From positions 1 through 18,952 of the forward strand of contig JALAHE010000039.1 in NCBI GenBank assembly GCA_022712075.1: a stretch of 18,952 nt of DNA, written 5' to 3'. The DNA comes from Galactobacter sp. Its GTDB lineage: Bacteria; Actinomycetota; Actinomycetes; Actinomycetales; Micrococcaceae. The position numbers were made by a program, and so were the translations under genes. This document shows, in pieces, positions 6,594-14,073 of the stretch; position 1 is the stretch's first letter; the number at the start of each line of letters is the position of its first letter. Below the pieces are notes generated by a model. That model did no database searches, was not told the DNA's origin, and saw nothing but the letters and a program-made list of their open reading frames with translations.

Positions 6594-8012
6594 ATGGAGG
6601 CTGACCCCGTGAGGCTTGAGGAGTACGACGACGCCGGCTTGCGTGAGTGGGCCAGGCGCCACGGTGCCGAGTGCGCAGCGCTGCTTGGCGCCTCCGTGGC
6701 GGGCGGGGCGATCTACGATCCGCGGGCCGCCCGGCGGCTCATGGCCGGCTCCGCGGACCCGGCGGCGGCCTCTTTCGCCACCGCCTTGGCGGGCCTGCAA
6801 CCGGGACGGAACCGGGCCGACGTCGGGCCGGTGGCGGCCCTGTGGGAGGCCGTGCCCGCGGCGGAGCGGGCTGCGTGGGCCGTGCGATACCCGGGCGTCA
6901 TCGGCTCCCTGACCGGGGCCGACTTTGCCTCGCGGGTGCGGGCCAATGTGCTCGTGGCGGCGGGGCTCCTGTACGTGCTCGAGGCAGAGCTGGCGGCCGC
7001 GGAGTCCGTCGCCGGGCCGCTGCCCGCGCTCCCCGTGGGCCTCGGCGTGCGCGCCGTGGTGCGCGGGGCTTGGGACGGGTGGCGCTGGGCGCGGAAGGCC
7101 GGGGTGCGGGCCGTGCAGGTCTCGCGGCAGATCGCGGGCTTCCGCGAGGCGGTGCGGAGGGCCGATGTGCCGATCCGGTTGCTGTATTGCTCCACGGCGC
7201 GGGACGGGCGCTTCGTGGCGCTCTCCGGTGCGGTGGGGCCCGCCACGCGAACGGTGGCGGTGGTGGTGCCGGGGACGCTGACGTACGGCAATCACATGGT
7301 CATGAACCTGGGGCGGCTGGACGACGTGGACGGGCGGTCGCTGGAGCCGAGCAGCGCTGTGGGCGTGTACTGGCAGGGTTGCGAGTTTCCGCGGTTCATC
7401 ACCGACAACGCCGATCGGCGCTTCAATCAGGCGGCGCGCGAGAAGCTTGCCGCGTTCGATGCGGCGCTGGACGTGGAGTGCGAGCGGGCGGTGGAGGCGG
7501 CCCGGGCTGCGGGGGAGGCCGGTGTGGCGCCCGTGCAGACGTACATCGGGCACAGCTATGGGGCGAGCGCGATCGGCTCGGCCGAGGCGCGCGCCGAGGG
7601 CCTCACGCTGGATCGCATGGTCTACGCCGGCGCGCCGGGGACTGGATTCAAGGTGCAGGTTCCGGCGGACACGGTGAACGCTGGGGCCGAGCGGTACGCG
7701 CTCGTGGCGCCGGTCGACTGGAAGCCGTGGCTGGGCGGGACGCTGTACGGCGGGGCCATGGGTGGGGACCCGGTCCGCGAGATGGGTGCCGAGCTCCTGG
7801 AGACCGGCTTCCTCGATCACGAGCGGCGTCAGCGTCGCTTGCTCAACCACAACGACTACCTGCGCGGCGGGTCCACGGCGGCGCTGAACATCCGTGCCGT
7901 CGTGCTTGGCCACAAGCCGCTGCCGGCCGTGCTGCGGCGGCCGTGGCCGCGCGGGAGGATGTCCGACCGGAAGCTGCGCCGGCGGATCGATGGGTTGCGG
8001 CTGCCGCGGTAG
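6594..8012 (+). CDS. DUF1023 alpha/beta hydrolase
   Basis: A 472-residue protein with the nucleophile elbow GHSYGA (catalytic serine S321), followed by LDRMVYAGAPGTG as in actinobacterial DUF1023 proteins. A strand-rich VAVVVPGTLTYG segment comes before it, where these hydrolases place the first core strand and oxyanion turn. The N-terminal 200 residues are alanine-rich and helical, and the C-terminus is strongly basic (RGRMSDRKLRRR). ATG 6594 is preferred over earlier in-frame codons because a CAGGAT box sits 6 bases ahead, as at other leaderless starts here, and the upstream frame is not protein-like. A weak AGGA also lies ahead. It stands alone between a terminator and the permease promoter. 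The substrate is unknown, perhaps an ester or lipid. Confidence 0.85.
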   Translation: MEADPVRLEEYDDAGLREWARRHGAECAALLGASVAGGAIYDPRAARRLMAGSADPAAASFATALAGLQPGRNRADVGPVAALWEAVPAAERAAWAVRYPGVIGSLTGADFASRVRANVLVAAGLLYVLEAELAAAESVAGPLPALPVGLGVRAVVRGAWDGWRWARKAGVRAVQVSRQIAGFREAVRRADVPIRLLYCSTARDGRFVALSGAVGPATRTVAVVVPGTLTYGNHMVMNLGRLDDVDGRSLEPSSAVGVYWQGCEFPRFITDNADRRFNQAAREKLAAFDAALDVECERAVEAARAAGEAGVAPVQTYIGHSYGASAIGSAEARAEGLTLDRMVYAGAPGTGFKVQVPADTVNAGAERYALVAPVDWKPWLGGTLYGGAMGGDPVREMGAELLETGFLDHERRQRRLLNHNDYLRGGSTAALNIRAVVLGHKPLPAVLRRPWPRGRMSDRKLRRRIDGLRLPR

Positions 8013-8067
8013 GTCCCGGTCGGGGCGCGCATTCTTGACCTTGATCGCCCCCAACACAAACCCAAAA

Positions 8068-8083
8068 TGTGAGGGACGTCACA
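8068..8083. promoter_or_regulatory. CRP/GlxR-type operator
   Basis: TGTGA-GGGACG-TCACA, an exact match to the TGTGA-N6-TCACA consensus of CRP-family regulators. It ends 7 bases before a TATAAA box and lies 51 bases upstream of the permease start. The position over the spacer and -35 region suggests repression, but the true transcription start is unknown. Confidence 0.7.
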
Positions 8084-8090
8084 GTTGCGT

Positions 8091-8096
8091 TATAAA
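8091..8096 (+). promoter_or_regulatory. -10 box of the permease gene
   Basis: TATAAA in an otherwise GC-rich spacer. The -35 region overlaps the CRP-type site and does not match a consensus, which would fit regulator-dependent initiation. Confidence 0.5.
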
Positions 8097-8133
8097 CGGA
8101 CACTGTTCGTTTTCGGGAGTACGTTCCCGGGGC

Positions 8134-9687
8134 ATGGGGAACTTCAACGCATCACCTTCATCCAATTCATCGGGACACGGCGGTCACGGCGGCCAGCTCA
8201 GCGGGGGCCTGAAGCCGCGCCACGTGACCATGCTCAGCATCGCCGGCGTCATCGGAGCTGGCATCTTTGTTGGCTCCGGCACCGCCATCTCGCAAGCGGG
8301 ACCTGCCGTGCTTCTGTCCTTCCTGGCCGCCGGCACGCTCGTGGTGCTGGTCATGCGGATGCTGGGCGAGATGGCCTCGGCCAACCCGGACTCTGGCTCG
8401 TTCTCGGTCTACGCCTCCCGCGCGATTGGGCGATGGGCCGGGTTTAGCATCGGCTGGCTCTACTGGTGGTTCTGGGTGCTCGTCATCCCGGTGGAGGCCA
8501 CGGCGGCCGCGATCATTCTGAACGCGTGGATGCCCGGCGTCCCGCTGTGGGTGTTCGCGCTGCTCGTGACGCTCGCTCTGACCATCACCAATCTCTTCAG
8601 CGTCAAGAACTACGGCGAGTTCGAGTTCTGGTTCGCACTGCTCAAGGTGGTCGCCATCATCGCGTTCATCGGCGTAGGGGTGCTCGCGTTTGTTGGTTTC
8701 TTCGGACCGGCCCACGCCGGTGCCGGCAATCTGGTCAACCACGGCGGGTTCATGCCCAACGGCGGGGGGTCCGTGATCGCGGCGATCCTGACGACCATGT
8801 TCATGTTCATGGGCACGGAGATCGTGACGATCGCGGCGGCCGAGTCGGCGCACCCCGCCGAGCAGATCCGCAAGGCAACGAAGTCGGTCATCTGGCGCAT
8901 CTCGATCTTCTACGTCGGCTCCATCTTCTTTGTCGTCTGCCTCGTGCCGTGGACCTCGCCAGCGCTGGTGAAGGACGGGTCGTTCCTGGCGGCGCTGAAC
9001 GTCCTGGGGATCCCCGGCGCGCAGCTGCTCGTGAGCATCGTCGTGTTGGTGTCGGTGTCCTCCTGCCTCAACTCGGCGCTGTACACGGCCTCGCGGATGG
9101 CGTTCTCGCTCTCGGTGCGCGGCGACGGCCCCAAGCTACTGGCCAAGGTGGCGCGCACCGGCACGCCGATCCCGGCGGTGCTGGCCCCCACGATCGTTGG
9201 CTTCCTCGCCGTGATTGCGAACTACGTGATGCCGGAGAAGGCGTTCTCCATGCTGCTGGCGACGTCCGGCGCAGTGGCCCTGCTCGTCTACTTCGTGATC
9301 GCGGTGTCGCAGCTCATGACGCGTCGCCAGATCAACGCGAGCGGCGTCAAGCCGCCCGTCCTGATGTGGGGCTACCCGTACCTGACCTGGGCCGTGATCA
9401 TCTTCATCCCGGTGGTGCTGCTGTACATGGGCTTCTTCTCGACGCTCAAGGTGGAGCTTGCGGCGACCGCGGTCCTGGCCGTGTGTGTCGTGGCCGCCGG
9501 CGTCTACATCCAGCGGCGCTTCGGGCAGCACGCCGAGGACTCCGGGGGAGTGGGCACGCCTGCCCACCACCCCGGCCACGCCGAGGTGGATGCCGCGGCC
9601 GGGCGGCGCGTGAACGCGCCGGTCGGGCCGGACGGCGAGTACGAGGACATGGCGCTCGACGACGAGGGGTTCCCTCCCAGCGCGTGA
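8134..9687 (+). CDS. APC-family amino-acid permease, GABA permease-like
   Basis: A 517-residue inner-membrane transporter with about 12 hydrophobic segments. Its N-terminus is a hydrophilic Ser/Gly/His-rich tail. The first membrane segment carries SIAGVIGAGIFVGSG, the hallmark of the amino acid transporter branch of the APC superfamily. GWLYWWFWVLVIPVEATAAA in segment 3 is close to GabP-type permeases, and GTEIVTIAAAESAHP also fits. It therefore probably drives proton-coupled uptake of GABA or another amino acid; the exact substrate cannot be read. About 60 polar residues follow the last segment. ATG 8134 is chosen because it gives a normal-length N-terminus, though no good Shine-Dalgarno sequence is seen. 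The CRP-type site upstream suggests carbon-status control. Confidence 0.9.
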   Translation: MGNFNASPSSNSSGHGGHGGQLSGGLKPRHVTMLSIAGVIGAGIFVGSGTAISQAGPAVLLSFLAAGTLVVLVMRMLGEMASANPDSGSFSVYASRAIGRWAGFSIGWLYWWFWVLVIPVEATAAAIILNAWMPGVPLWVFALLVTLALTITNLFSVKNYGEFEFWFALLKVVAIIAFIGVGVLAFVGFFGPAHAGAGNLVNHGGFMPNGGGSVIAAILTTMFMFMGTEIVTIAAAESAHPAEQIRKATKSVIWRISIFYVGSIFFVVCLVPWTSPALVKDGSFLAALNVLGIPGAQLLVSIVVLVSVSSCLNSALYTASRMAFSLSVRGDGPKLLAKVARTGTPIPAVLAPTIVGFLAVIANYVMPEKAFSMLLATSGAVALLVYFVIAVSQLMTRRQINASGVKPPVLMWGYPYLTWAVIIFIPVVLLYMGFFSTLKVELAATAVLAVCVVAAGVYIQRRFGQHAEDSGGVGTPAHHPGHAEVDAAAGRRVNAPVGPDGEYEDMALDDEGFPPSA

Positions 9688-9707
9688 GCGGGCTGGGTGG
9701 TTGCTTC

Positions 9708-9756
9708 AGGGGCCGGGGTCGGCCGCGATGTCTTTCGCGGGCGGCCCCGGCCCCCT
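9708..9756 (+). terminator. terminator hairpin after the permease gene
   Basis: GGGGCCGGGG (9709-9718) pairs with CCCCGGCCCC (9745-9754), with looser pairing inside, and GGGTTTG follows. The rest of the spacer to 9864 shows no coding frame that I trust. Confidence 0.65.
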
Positions 9757-9864
9757 GGGTTTGCTCGGGTGATCCGGTGCTGCGTGACCGTGGCCGCCAG
9801 TGCCGCCTGGTTCCGGGGAGGCGGGGTGGGTAGGCAGATCCGTCGTGGTGGGAGACTGGCAAGC

Positions 9865-10809
9865 ATGGAACAGGCGCGGAAGCCACACAACGACCAACGG
9901 GGCGGCTCGGAGTGCGGTGGCGCCGAGCGAGCGGCCGGAAACCGGGTTCATCGCCTCAGCGTGGCTTCGCGCGCCGTGGTGGTACGTCGGGAAGCGCGCG
10001 GGCGGGATGTCGCCTGGGCTGTTGGTGAGCCGGACCTGTTGGTCAACGGCAGCCCACTGGGGGACCTCCTGGGTGAGCCGACTGAGGGGCTGGCGGGGAT
10101 CTGGCTTCAGTACTCCGAGGACCCCGCGGATGACTTTCCCTGGGGTGAAGGCGGCGGAAGCGTGGCCGCGCGCGTCCTGGTCAGTGGTCAAGACGGGCGC
10201 GGCTACCCGGGGGAACGGCTCCCGCTGTTCACCTGCTGGTGCGGGGACGAGAACGACCATAGTGTCGGGATGAGGGTGACGCGCGGCTCGCAGTGGGTGA
10301 CCTGGGATGAGCCGGCCGAAGGCATCGCCGAATGGAATCGGGAGCCCGGAGGGGCGGAGGTGGATGCGTTTGATGGTCCCGCCTGGCGCTTTGATCCCAC
10401 TCAATACCGCGAGGCACTCGCCGAACTGCGACAGGCGGTGATCCAGTCCCGTCCGGGGTACGAACCACCGCCTCGTAGTCGCCGTGGGCGTGACTGGCGG
10501 CGCGGTCGTTCGATCGGTCAACGCTGGCACGCACATGCGCAGCTGATGCCAGACGGTGGTTGGGATGAGCTGGGTGAGGCGCTGGCTCGGGAGGATCCTT
10601 TGCTGCTGGGGAGACATGGAGCCCTGCGCAGGGAAACCTTCGACGAAGTGACAAGGTCTCTGGCGGCGTCACTTCGCTGGTCGGATTTCTGCGCCGACCC
10701 ACAGAAGTGGCTCGCAGCGTGGGTGCGCGACGTGTGGCGGGGCGAGTGGGACGAAGTTGCATTGGGGCGGGTCGTGGACCGGCTTCGCGCCGCGGGGCGA
10801 GAGCGATGA
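9865..10809 (+). CDS. uncharacterised protein, first gene of a two-gene operon
   Basis: A 314-residue protein that I do not recognise. The central part (about 35-150) is the most protein-like: strands around ASRAVVVRRE and AWAVGEPDLLVNG, then LPLFTCWCGDENDHS followed by VTRGSQWVTWDEP. This layout loosely recalls small actinobacterial proteins with a C-x-C-G-D motif, but that is only an impression. The last 100 residues are helical and tryptophan-rich and end in DRLRAAGRER. There is no signal peptide or membrane segment. ATG 9865 is chosen because a GAGACT box lies 7 bases ahead; GTG 9961 is an alternative because the first 30 residues look poorly conserved. Its TGA overlaps the next ATG (ATGA), which implies translational coupling with the nucleotidyltransferase gene. 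Confidence 0.6.
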   Translation: MEQARKPHNDQRGGSECGGAERAAGNRVHRLSVASRAVVVRREARGRDVAWAVGEPDLLVNGSPLGDLLGEPTEGLAGIWLQYSEDPADDFPWGEGGGSVAARVLVSGQDGRGYPGERLPLFTCWCGDENDHSVGMRVTRGSQWVTWDEPAEGIAEWNREPGGAEVDAFDGPAWRFDPTQYREALAELRQAVIQSRPGYEPPPRSRRGRDWRRGRSIGQRWHAHAQLMPDGGWDELGEALAREDPLLLGRHGALRRETFDEVTRSLAASLRWSDFCADPQKWLAAWVRDVWRGEWDEVALGRVVDRLRAAGRER

Positions 10810-11447
10810 CCGAAGCCGAGGCCCGCGAGCTCGTGATCGGATCGGTGCTGGCGGATCCGGCCTGCGTCCGGGTGCTCGAGGCCCTGGGCGAGGCGGGCCT
10901 ACCTGATGCGTGGCTCTGCGCCGGGGCCGTGTTCCAAAACGTGTGGAATCGGCTGAGCGGCCTCCCCGCCGGCACCGGCATCCGGGACTACGACGTCTTC
11001 TACTTCGACGCGGCGAACTTGAGTTGGGATGCGGAGGATGCGGCGATCGATCGGCTCACCGCCGCGGTGCGGGATCCCTCGATCCGGCTGGAGCTACGCA
11101 ATCAGGCCCGGGTGCACCTCTGGTATCCGGAGCGCTTCGGCAAGACCATCGCGCCTTATGCCGATAGCGCGGACGCCATCGCGAGCTTCGCGGCCTTCGC
11201 CTGCTCGGTGGGGGTCAGATTCGCGGAGGCCGGGGCATCGGCGGATGCTGTGGCGGCAGGCGTCGGCTCGGGTGCGCCGCCGACGAACCCCGAACCGACG
11301 CTGGAGATCTGTGCACCTTTCGGCCTGGACGATGTCGTGGACATGGTGCTGCGGCCCAACCATCGCCTGGCGCCGCGCGAGGTCTACGAGGAAAGGGCCG
11401 CGGCCTACGCCCAGCGGTGGCCGCGGCTGCGTGTTGAACCCTGGTGA
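10806..11447 (+). CDS. PF06042-type nucleotidyltransferase family protein
   Basis: A 213-residue protein of the NTP_transf_6 (formerly DUF925) family. The N-terminal half holds the family features: LCAGAVFQNVWN, then GIRDYDVFYFDAANLSWDAED, where the D-x-D pair is expected to hold metal, then NQARVHLWYPERFG. The C-terminal half contains LEICAPFGLDDVVDMVLRPN, also typical. Members resemble polymerase-beta-type nucleotidyltransferases, but I know of no defined substrate. The length fits the family. The start overlaps the stop of the preceding gene by 4 bases (ATGA), so the two are co-translated. A gap before EPTLEICAPF (residues 135-160) is rich in Ala, Gly and Pro and looks like a linker. Confidence 0.85.
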   Translation: MTEAEARELVIGSVLADPACVRVLEALGEAGLPDAWLCAGAVFQNVWNRLSGLPAGTGIRDYDVFYFDAANLSWDAEDAAIDRLTAAVRDPSIRLELRNQARVHLWYPERFGKTIAPYADSADAIASFAAFACSVGVRFAEAGASADAVAAGVGSGAPPTNPEPTLEICAPFGLDDVVDMVLRPNHRLAPREVYEERAAAYAQRWPRLRVEPW

Positions 11448-11450
11448 CCA

Positions 11451-11519
11451 GGCGCCTGACCGGCGACGTCGGGTCAGAGGCGCCCATGCGTCGTCGTGCG
11501 ACGGGCGGTTCCCGCCCGT
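11451..11519 (+). terminator. two hairpins after the nucleotidyltransferase gene
   Basis: The first pairs GGCGCCTGACC (11451-11461) with 11472-11484 with a GA bulge. The second is ACGGGCGG-TTC-CCGCCCGT (11501-11519), followed by TGTCT. The second looks like the operon terminator. Confidence 0.55.
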
Positions 11520-11532
11520 TGTCTCCCGGCAC

Positions 11533-11538
11533 TAGCCT
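11533..11538 (+). promoter_or_regulatory. candidate luxS -10 box
   Basis: TAGCCT in a context (GGCACTAGCCTGGAG) like that of the dapB box. It would leave a leader of about 60 nt. CATATT at 11574-11579 is an alternative. No -35 box is evident for either. Confidence 0.35.
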
Positions 11539-11607
11539 GGAGTCAGACGCCCCGGCGCCCCCGCGCCGTCGGGCATATTCACTTTCTTTGAGAAGAGGCG
11601 AGGCAGC

Positions 11608-12099
11608 ATGGCCGAGAAGGTCGACATGGCAGAGGTCGAGAGCTTCACGCTGGATCACACCGCGGTGAAGGCGCCGTACGTGCGCCTCATCGCCGTGGAG
11701 CACGGGCCCCAGGGTGGCGTGATTTCCAACTTCGATGTGCGCCTCGTGCAGCCGAACCACGACTCGATCGAGACGGGCGGACTGCACACGATCGAGCACC
11801 TGCTGGCCGGGCTGCTGCGCACGCGTCTGGATGGCGTGATCGACTGCTCGCCGTTTGGCTGCCGCACCGGTTTCCACCTGATCACGTGGGGCGAGCCGTC
11901 GGTGGAGGATGTGGCGGCCGCCGTGAAGGCCTCGCTCGCCGAGATCGCCGAGAACGTGACGTGGGAGGACGTGCCAGGGACCACGGCGTTCTCGTGCGGC
12001 AACTACAAGGACCACTCGCTGCACTCTGCCAAGGAGTGGAGCGCACAGATCCTGGGCGAGGGGATCTCCGTCGACGCCTTCGAGCGCACGGTGATCTGA
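11608..12099 (+). CDS. luxS: S-ribosylhomocysteine lyase
   Basis: A 163-residue metalloenzyme that splits S-ribosylhomocysteine into homocysteine and DPD, the precursor of the AI-2 signal. It belongs to the activated methyl cycle after the Pfs nucleosidase. The metal ligands are H60 and H64 in HTIEHLLAGLLR and C130 in SCGNYKDHSLHSAKEW. The general base E63 and the catalytic cysteine C85 (SPFGCRTGFH) are present, so the enzyme should be active. ATG 11608 has AAGAGG 9 bases ahead and GAGG 4 bases ahead. It is a single-gene unit with its own terminator. No pfs, metabolic partner or AI-2 receptor gene lies in this window, so a signalling role cannot be claimed. Confidence 0.97.
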   Translation: MAEKVDMAEVESFTLDHTAVKAPYVRLIAVEHGPQGGVISNFDVRLVQPNHDSIETGGLHTIEHLLAGLLRTRLDGVIDCSPFGCRTGFHLITWGEPSVEDVAAAVKASLAEIAENVTWEDVPGTTAFSCGNYKDHSLHSAKEWSAQILGEGISVDAFERTVI

Positions 12100-12136
12100 A
12101 GGTTTCAGACGCGACGCTCGCGCTGAGCGCGGTGGT

Positions 12137-12175
12137 GGCGAGGCCCCGGGGTGATCCCCAGGGGCCTCGCCGTTT
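12137..12175 (+). terminator. luxS terminator
   Basis: GGCGAGGCCCC (12137-12147) pairs perfectly with GGGGCCTCGCC (12161-12171); the stem continues inward as GGGG-TGAT-CCCC, and GTTT follows. It lies 37 bases after the luxS stop. Confidence 0.9.
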
Positions 12176-12222
12176 GTCGGCACTATTGCGGTGGTGTGAG
12201 CCGTTTCCCTCACAGGCGGCAT

Positions 12223-12231
12223 TTATCCACA
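12223..12231 (+). promoter_or_regulatory. DnaA box in an AT-rich patch
   Basis: TTATCCACA, an exact match to the DnaA consensus, at the start of a 70-base patch of only about 37% GC. A single box does not make an origin; it may have a regulatory role or be chance. Confidence 0.35.
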
Positions 12232-12256
12232 AATTGAAGTATCCTGCACCAAACTA

Positions 12257-12272
12257 TCGAAACTATGTTCGA
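12257..12272. promoter_or_regulatory. SOS box (LexA site) before the HNH gene
   Basis: TCGAAACTATGTTCGA matches the actinobacterial LexA consensus TCGAAC-N4-GTTCGA at 11 of 12 fixed bases. The dyad extends to a perfect ATCGAA-N6-TTCGAT (12256-12273). It overlaps the -35 region of the TAGAAT promoter, as expected for a repressor site. Confidence 0.7.
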
Positions 12273-12279
12273 TGCTCGA

Positions 12280-12285
12280 TAGAAT
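12280..12285 (+). promoter_or_regulatory. -10 box of the HNH endonuclease gene
   Basis: TAGAAT, 7 bases after the SOS box and about 54 bases before the chosen ATG. No -35 match beyond the LexA site itself. Confidence 0.5.
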
Positions 12286-12339
12286 GAAGCATGACTCGAA
12301 ACGGGGGTTTCGGGTGTCCTACCGGGGGTGGTGAGCGGG

Positions 12340-13995
12340 ATGAGCGTGGCCTACGTCGAGGAATCGAGCGCAGTTGAAGGTGCGCTCAATGAGCTTCGCC
12401 TGGCGGTGGAAGAGGCGGCGGCCAGGGCCGCCGGGTGTTCCGACGGCGAGCTGGTGCAGACAGCGCTCGACGTCGCCGCGTTGTCACGTCAGGTGGATGC
12501 CTTGCGTTGGGCGGTGGTTCGGGAAGTGGAGGCGCGGGGTCGGGGCGTGCCCGCGCCGGAGTCCATCGCCAGGCGGGCGGGCTTCCGCAATCCCGCACTC
12601 ATGCTGGCGACCATCTTTGGCGTGGCCACCGGGGCGGCCTCGTCCTGGCTTCGGCTGTGCGAACATGCGGCGCCGCGCTACTCGTTCACGGCCGGGCAGC
12701 TGCCGCCGTTGAGGCCAGCGCTCGCCGGGGCGCTGGACTCGGGCGGCATCACGCTGGACCAGGCCTCCATGATCGATCGGACGTTGCCTTCGCCGAGCGG
12801 ACCCGAGTTCGCGGCCGGACTGCACGAGGCCGCCGAGCTGGCCCTCGTGGCTGGCGCGCAGGGGATGACGCCGGAGCAGGCGTTTGGCGGCGGCGCGGAC
12901 GACGGGGTGCCAGCGGGTGGGATGGGCCCCGCGGCTCACGGGAGTGGCGACCCCGGAGTGGCTGGCCATTGGAGCCGGCGCCAGGCGCCGCATCTCTTGA
13001 AGGCGCAGGGGGAAGCCTGGGCCGGGGCGATCGACCCCGACGGGCTCGAGCCAAGCGCCGCGGAGCAGCATCGACGCCGATGCTTCACGCTGTACCAGCT
13101 GCCAGGTGGCGGGTGGAAGTTCTCCGGCTACGCCACAGCCAAGGATGGCGCGGCGCTGCAGACCGTGTTCGACGCCTACCAGGCCCCGCGCTCGCAGTCC
13201 GCGCGCACCGACGTGAGCGGAGTCGAGGCCGGGACGGCGGGCGACCCCTCGAGCGCGCACGCCCCGGGGTTTGGGCCGGCGGGATCGACGCGAGGGGATG
13301 GATCGGCGGCTCGAACGGGCATCGGTGAGCGCCGGACGCGGGAGCAGATCGCCTACGACGTATTGATCTCGCTCTTCGAAGCGCATGCCCGCGGACCCGA
13401 GGCACCGAAGCCCGGCGGATCCGCGCCCACGCTCCTCATCACCGCCACGCTCGAGGCGTTGCGGACCCACCTGTGCGGGGAGGCGGAGGCGGGGTTCGTG
13501 CCGTCGCGCATGCTGGCTGGAGCCGCTGGAGCCGCTGGAGCCGCTGGAGCCGCTGGAGCCGCGACCCTGCAAGCCGAACTCGAGCGTCGATTCTTGCTTC
13601 CCTCTCGTGGCGACGTGGCCCTGCCTGCCTCCACGGTGTCGAGAATGCTGTGCAACGACAGCCTGCAGCTCTTGATCGAGGACGATCACGGACATCCGCT
13701 CAAACTTGGCAGGGAACACCGACTGTTTAGTCCCCATCAACGGCGGGTGTTGTTGGCGAGGGATCGAACCTGCCGGGCACCTGGTTGTGGGCTACCGGGC
13801 GGCTGGTGCGAGGCGCACCACGTGACTCCGTGGTCGCGCGGCGGTCCCAGCGATGTCGATCAAGGCATCCTGTTGTGCTCGTTCCATCACCACGAGGTCC
13901 ACGAGGGCAGGCTGAGCATCGAGGCGGATCCGCCGGGCTCGGGAAGTCGTACATTGTGGCGCGTGGTAAGCCCGATCCCCGGGTGGATCCGATGA
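12340..13995 (+). CDS. DUF222/HNH endonuclease of the 13E12 repeat family
   Basis: A 551-residue protein with an N-terminal DUF222 region (about 10-340) and a C-terminal HNH nuclease domain. Metal and fold residues are C478 and C483 (CRAPGC), H493-H494 in WCEAHHVTPWSRGG, then C513 and HHH at 516-518 in LCSFHHHEVH. The protein should cut or nick DNA; the biological target of this common actinobacterial family is unknown. Between the domains lies an Ala-Gly-rich tract built from a 9-bp tandem repeat. ATG 12340 is chosen over GTG 12328 and 12331 because it gives MSVAYVEESS, though no clear Shine-Dalgarno sequence favours any of them. The LexA-like box upstream suggests DNA-damage induction, as reported for some mycobacterial 13E12 genes. 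Confidence 0.9.
   Translation: MSVAYVEESSAVEGALNELRLAVEEAAARAAGCSDGELVQTALDVAALSRQVDALRWAVVREVEARGRGVPAPESIARRAGFRNPALMLATIFGVATGAASSWLRLCEHAAPRYSFTAGQLPPLRPALAGALDSGGITLDQASMIDRTLPSPSGPEFAAGLHEAAELALVAGAQGMTPEQAFGGGADDGVPAGGMGPAAHGSGDPGVAGHWSRRQAPHLLKAQGEAWAGAIDPDGLEPSAAEQHRRRCFTLYQLPGGGWKFSGYATAKDGAALQTVFDAYQAPRSQSARTDVSGVEAGTAGDPSSAHAPGFGPAGSTRGDGSAARTGIGERRTREQIAYDVLISLFEAHARGPEAPKPGGSAPTLLITATLEALRTHLCGEAEAGFVPSRMLAGAAGAAGAAGAAGAATLQAELERRFLLPSRGDVALPASTVSRMLCNDSLQLLIEDDHGHPLKLGREHRLFSPHQRRVLLARDRTCRAPGCGLPGGWCEAHHVTPWSRGGPSDVDQGILLCSFHHHEVHEGRLSIEADPPGSGSRTLWRVVSPIPGWIR
13516..13560 (+). repeat. five perfect copies of a 9-bp tandem repeat
   Basis: The unit GCTGGAGCC is repeated five times without a change and codes for Ala-Gly-Ala in the HNH gene. 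Because the unit is a multiple of three, gain or loss would only lengthen or shorten the linker before the nuclease domain. Confidence 0.95.
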
Positions 13996-14059
13996 CCTGG
14001 GCAAGGGGGGCAGGTGTGGGCCGTAGTGTCACCGTGCCGGTCCACCGGGAATGCGCCAC

Positions 14060-14065
14060 TAGACT
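14060..14065 (+). promoter_or_regulatory. -10 box of dapB
   Basis: TAGACT, 8 bases before ATG 14074. This suggests a leaderless or near-leaderless transcript. No convincing -35 box. Confidence 0.45.
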
Positions 14066-14073
14066 TGAGAACC

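Noticed and set aside
12195..12214. TGTGAG-N8-CTCACA as a second CRP site
   Set aside because: The half sites are 10 bases apart when read as TGTGA/TCACA; CRP needs 6. It is probably a chance hairpin.
12340..13995. The HNH protein as a Cas9-like or intron homing nuclease
   Set aside because: It has no RuvC or intron features; the DUF222 N-terminus and the CRAPGC/WCEAHH motif identify the 13E12 family.
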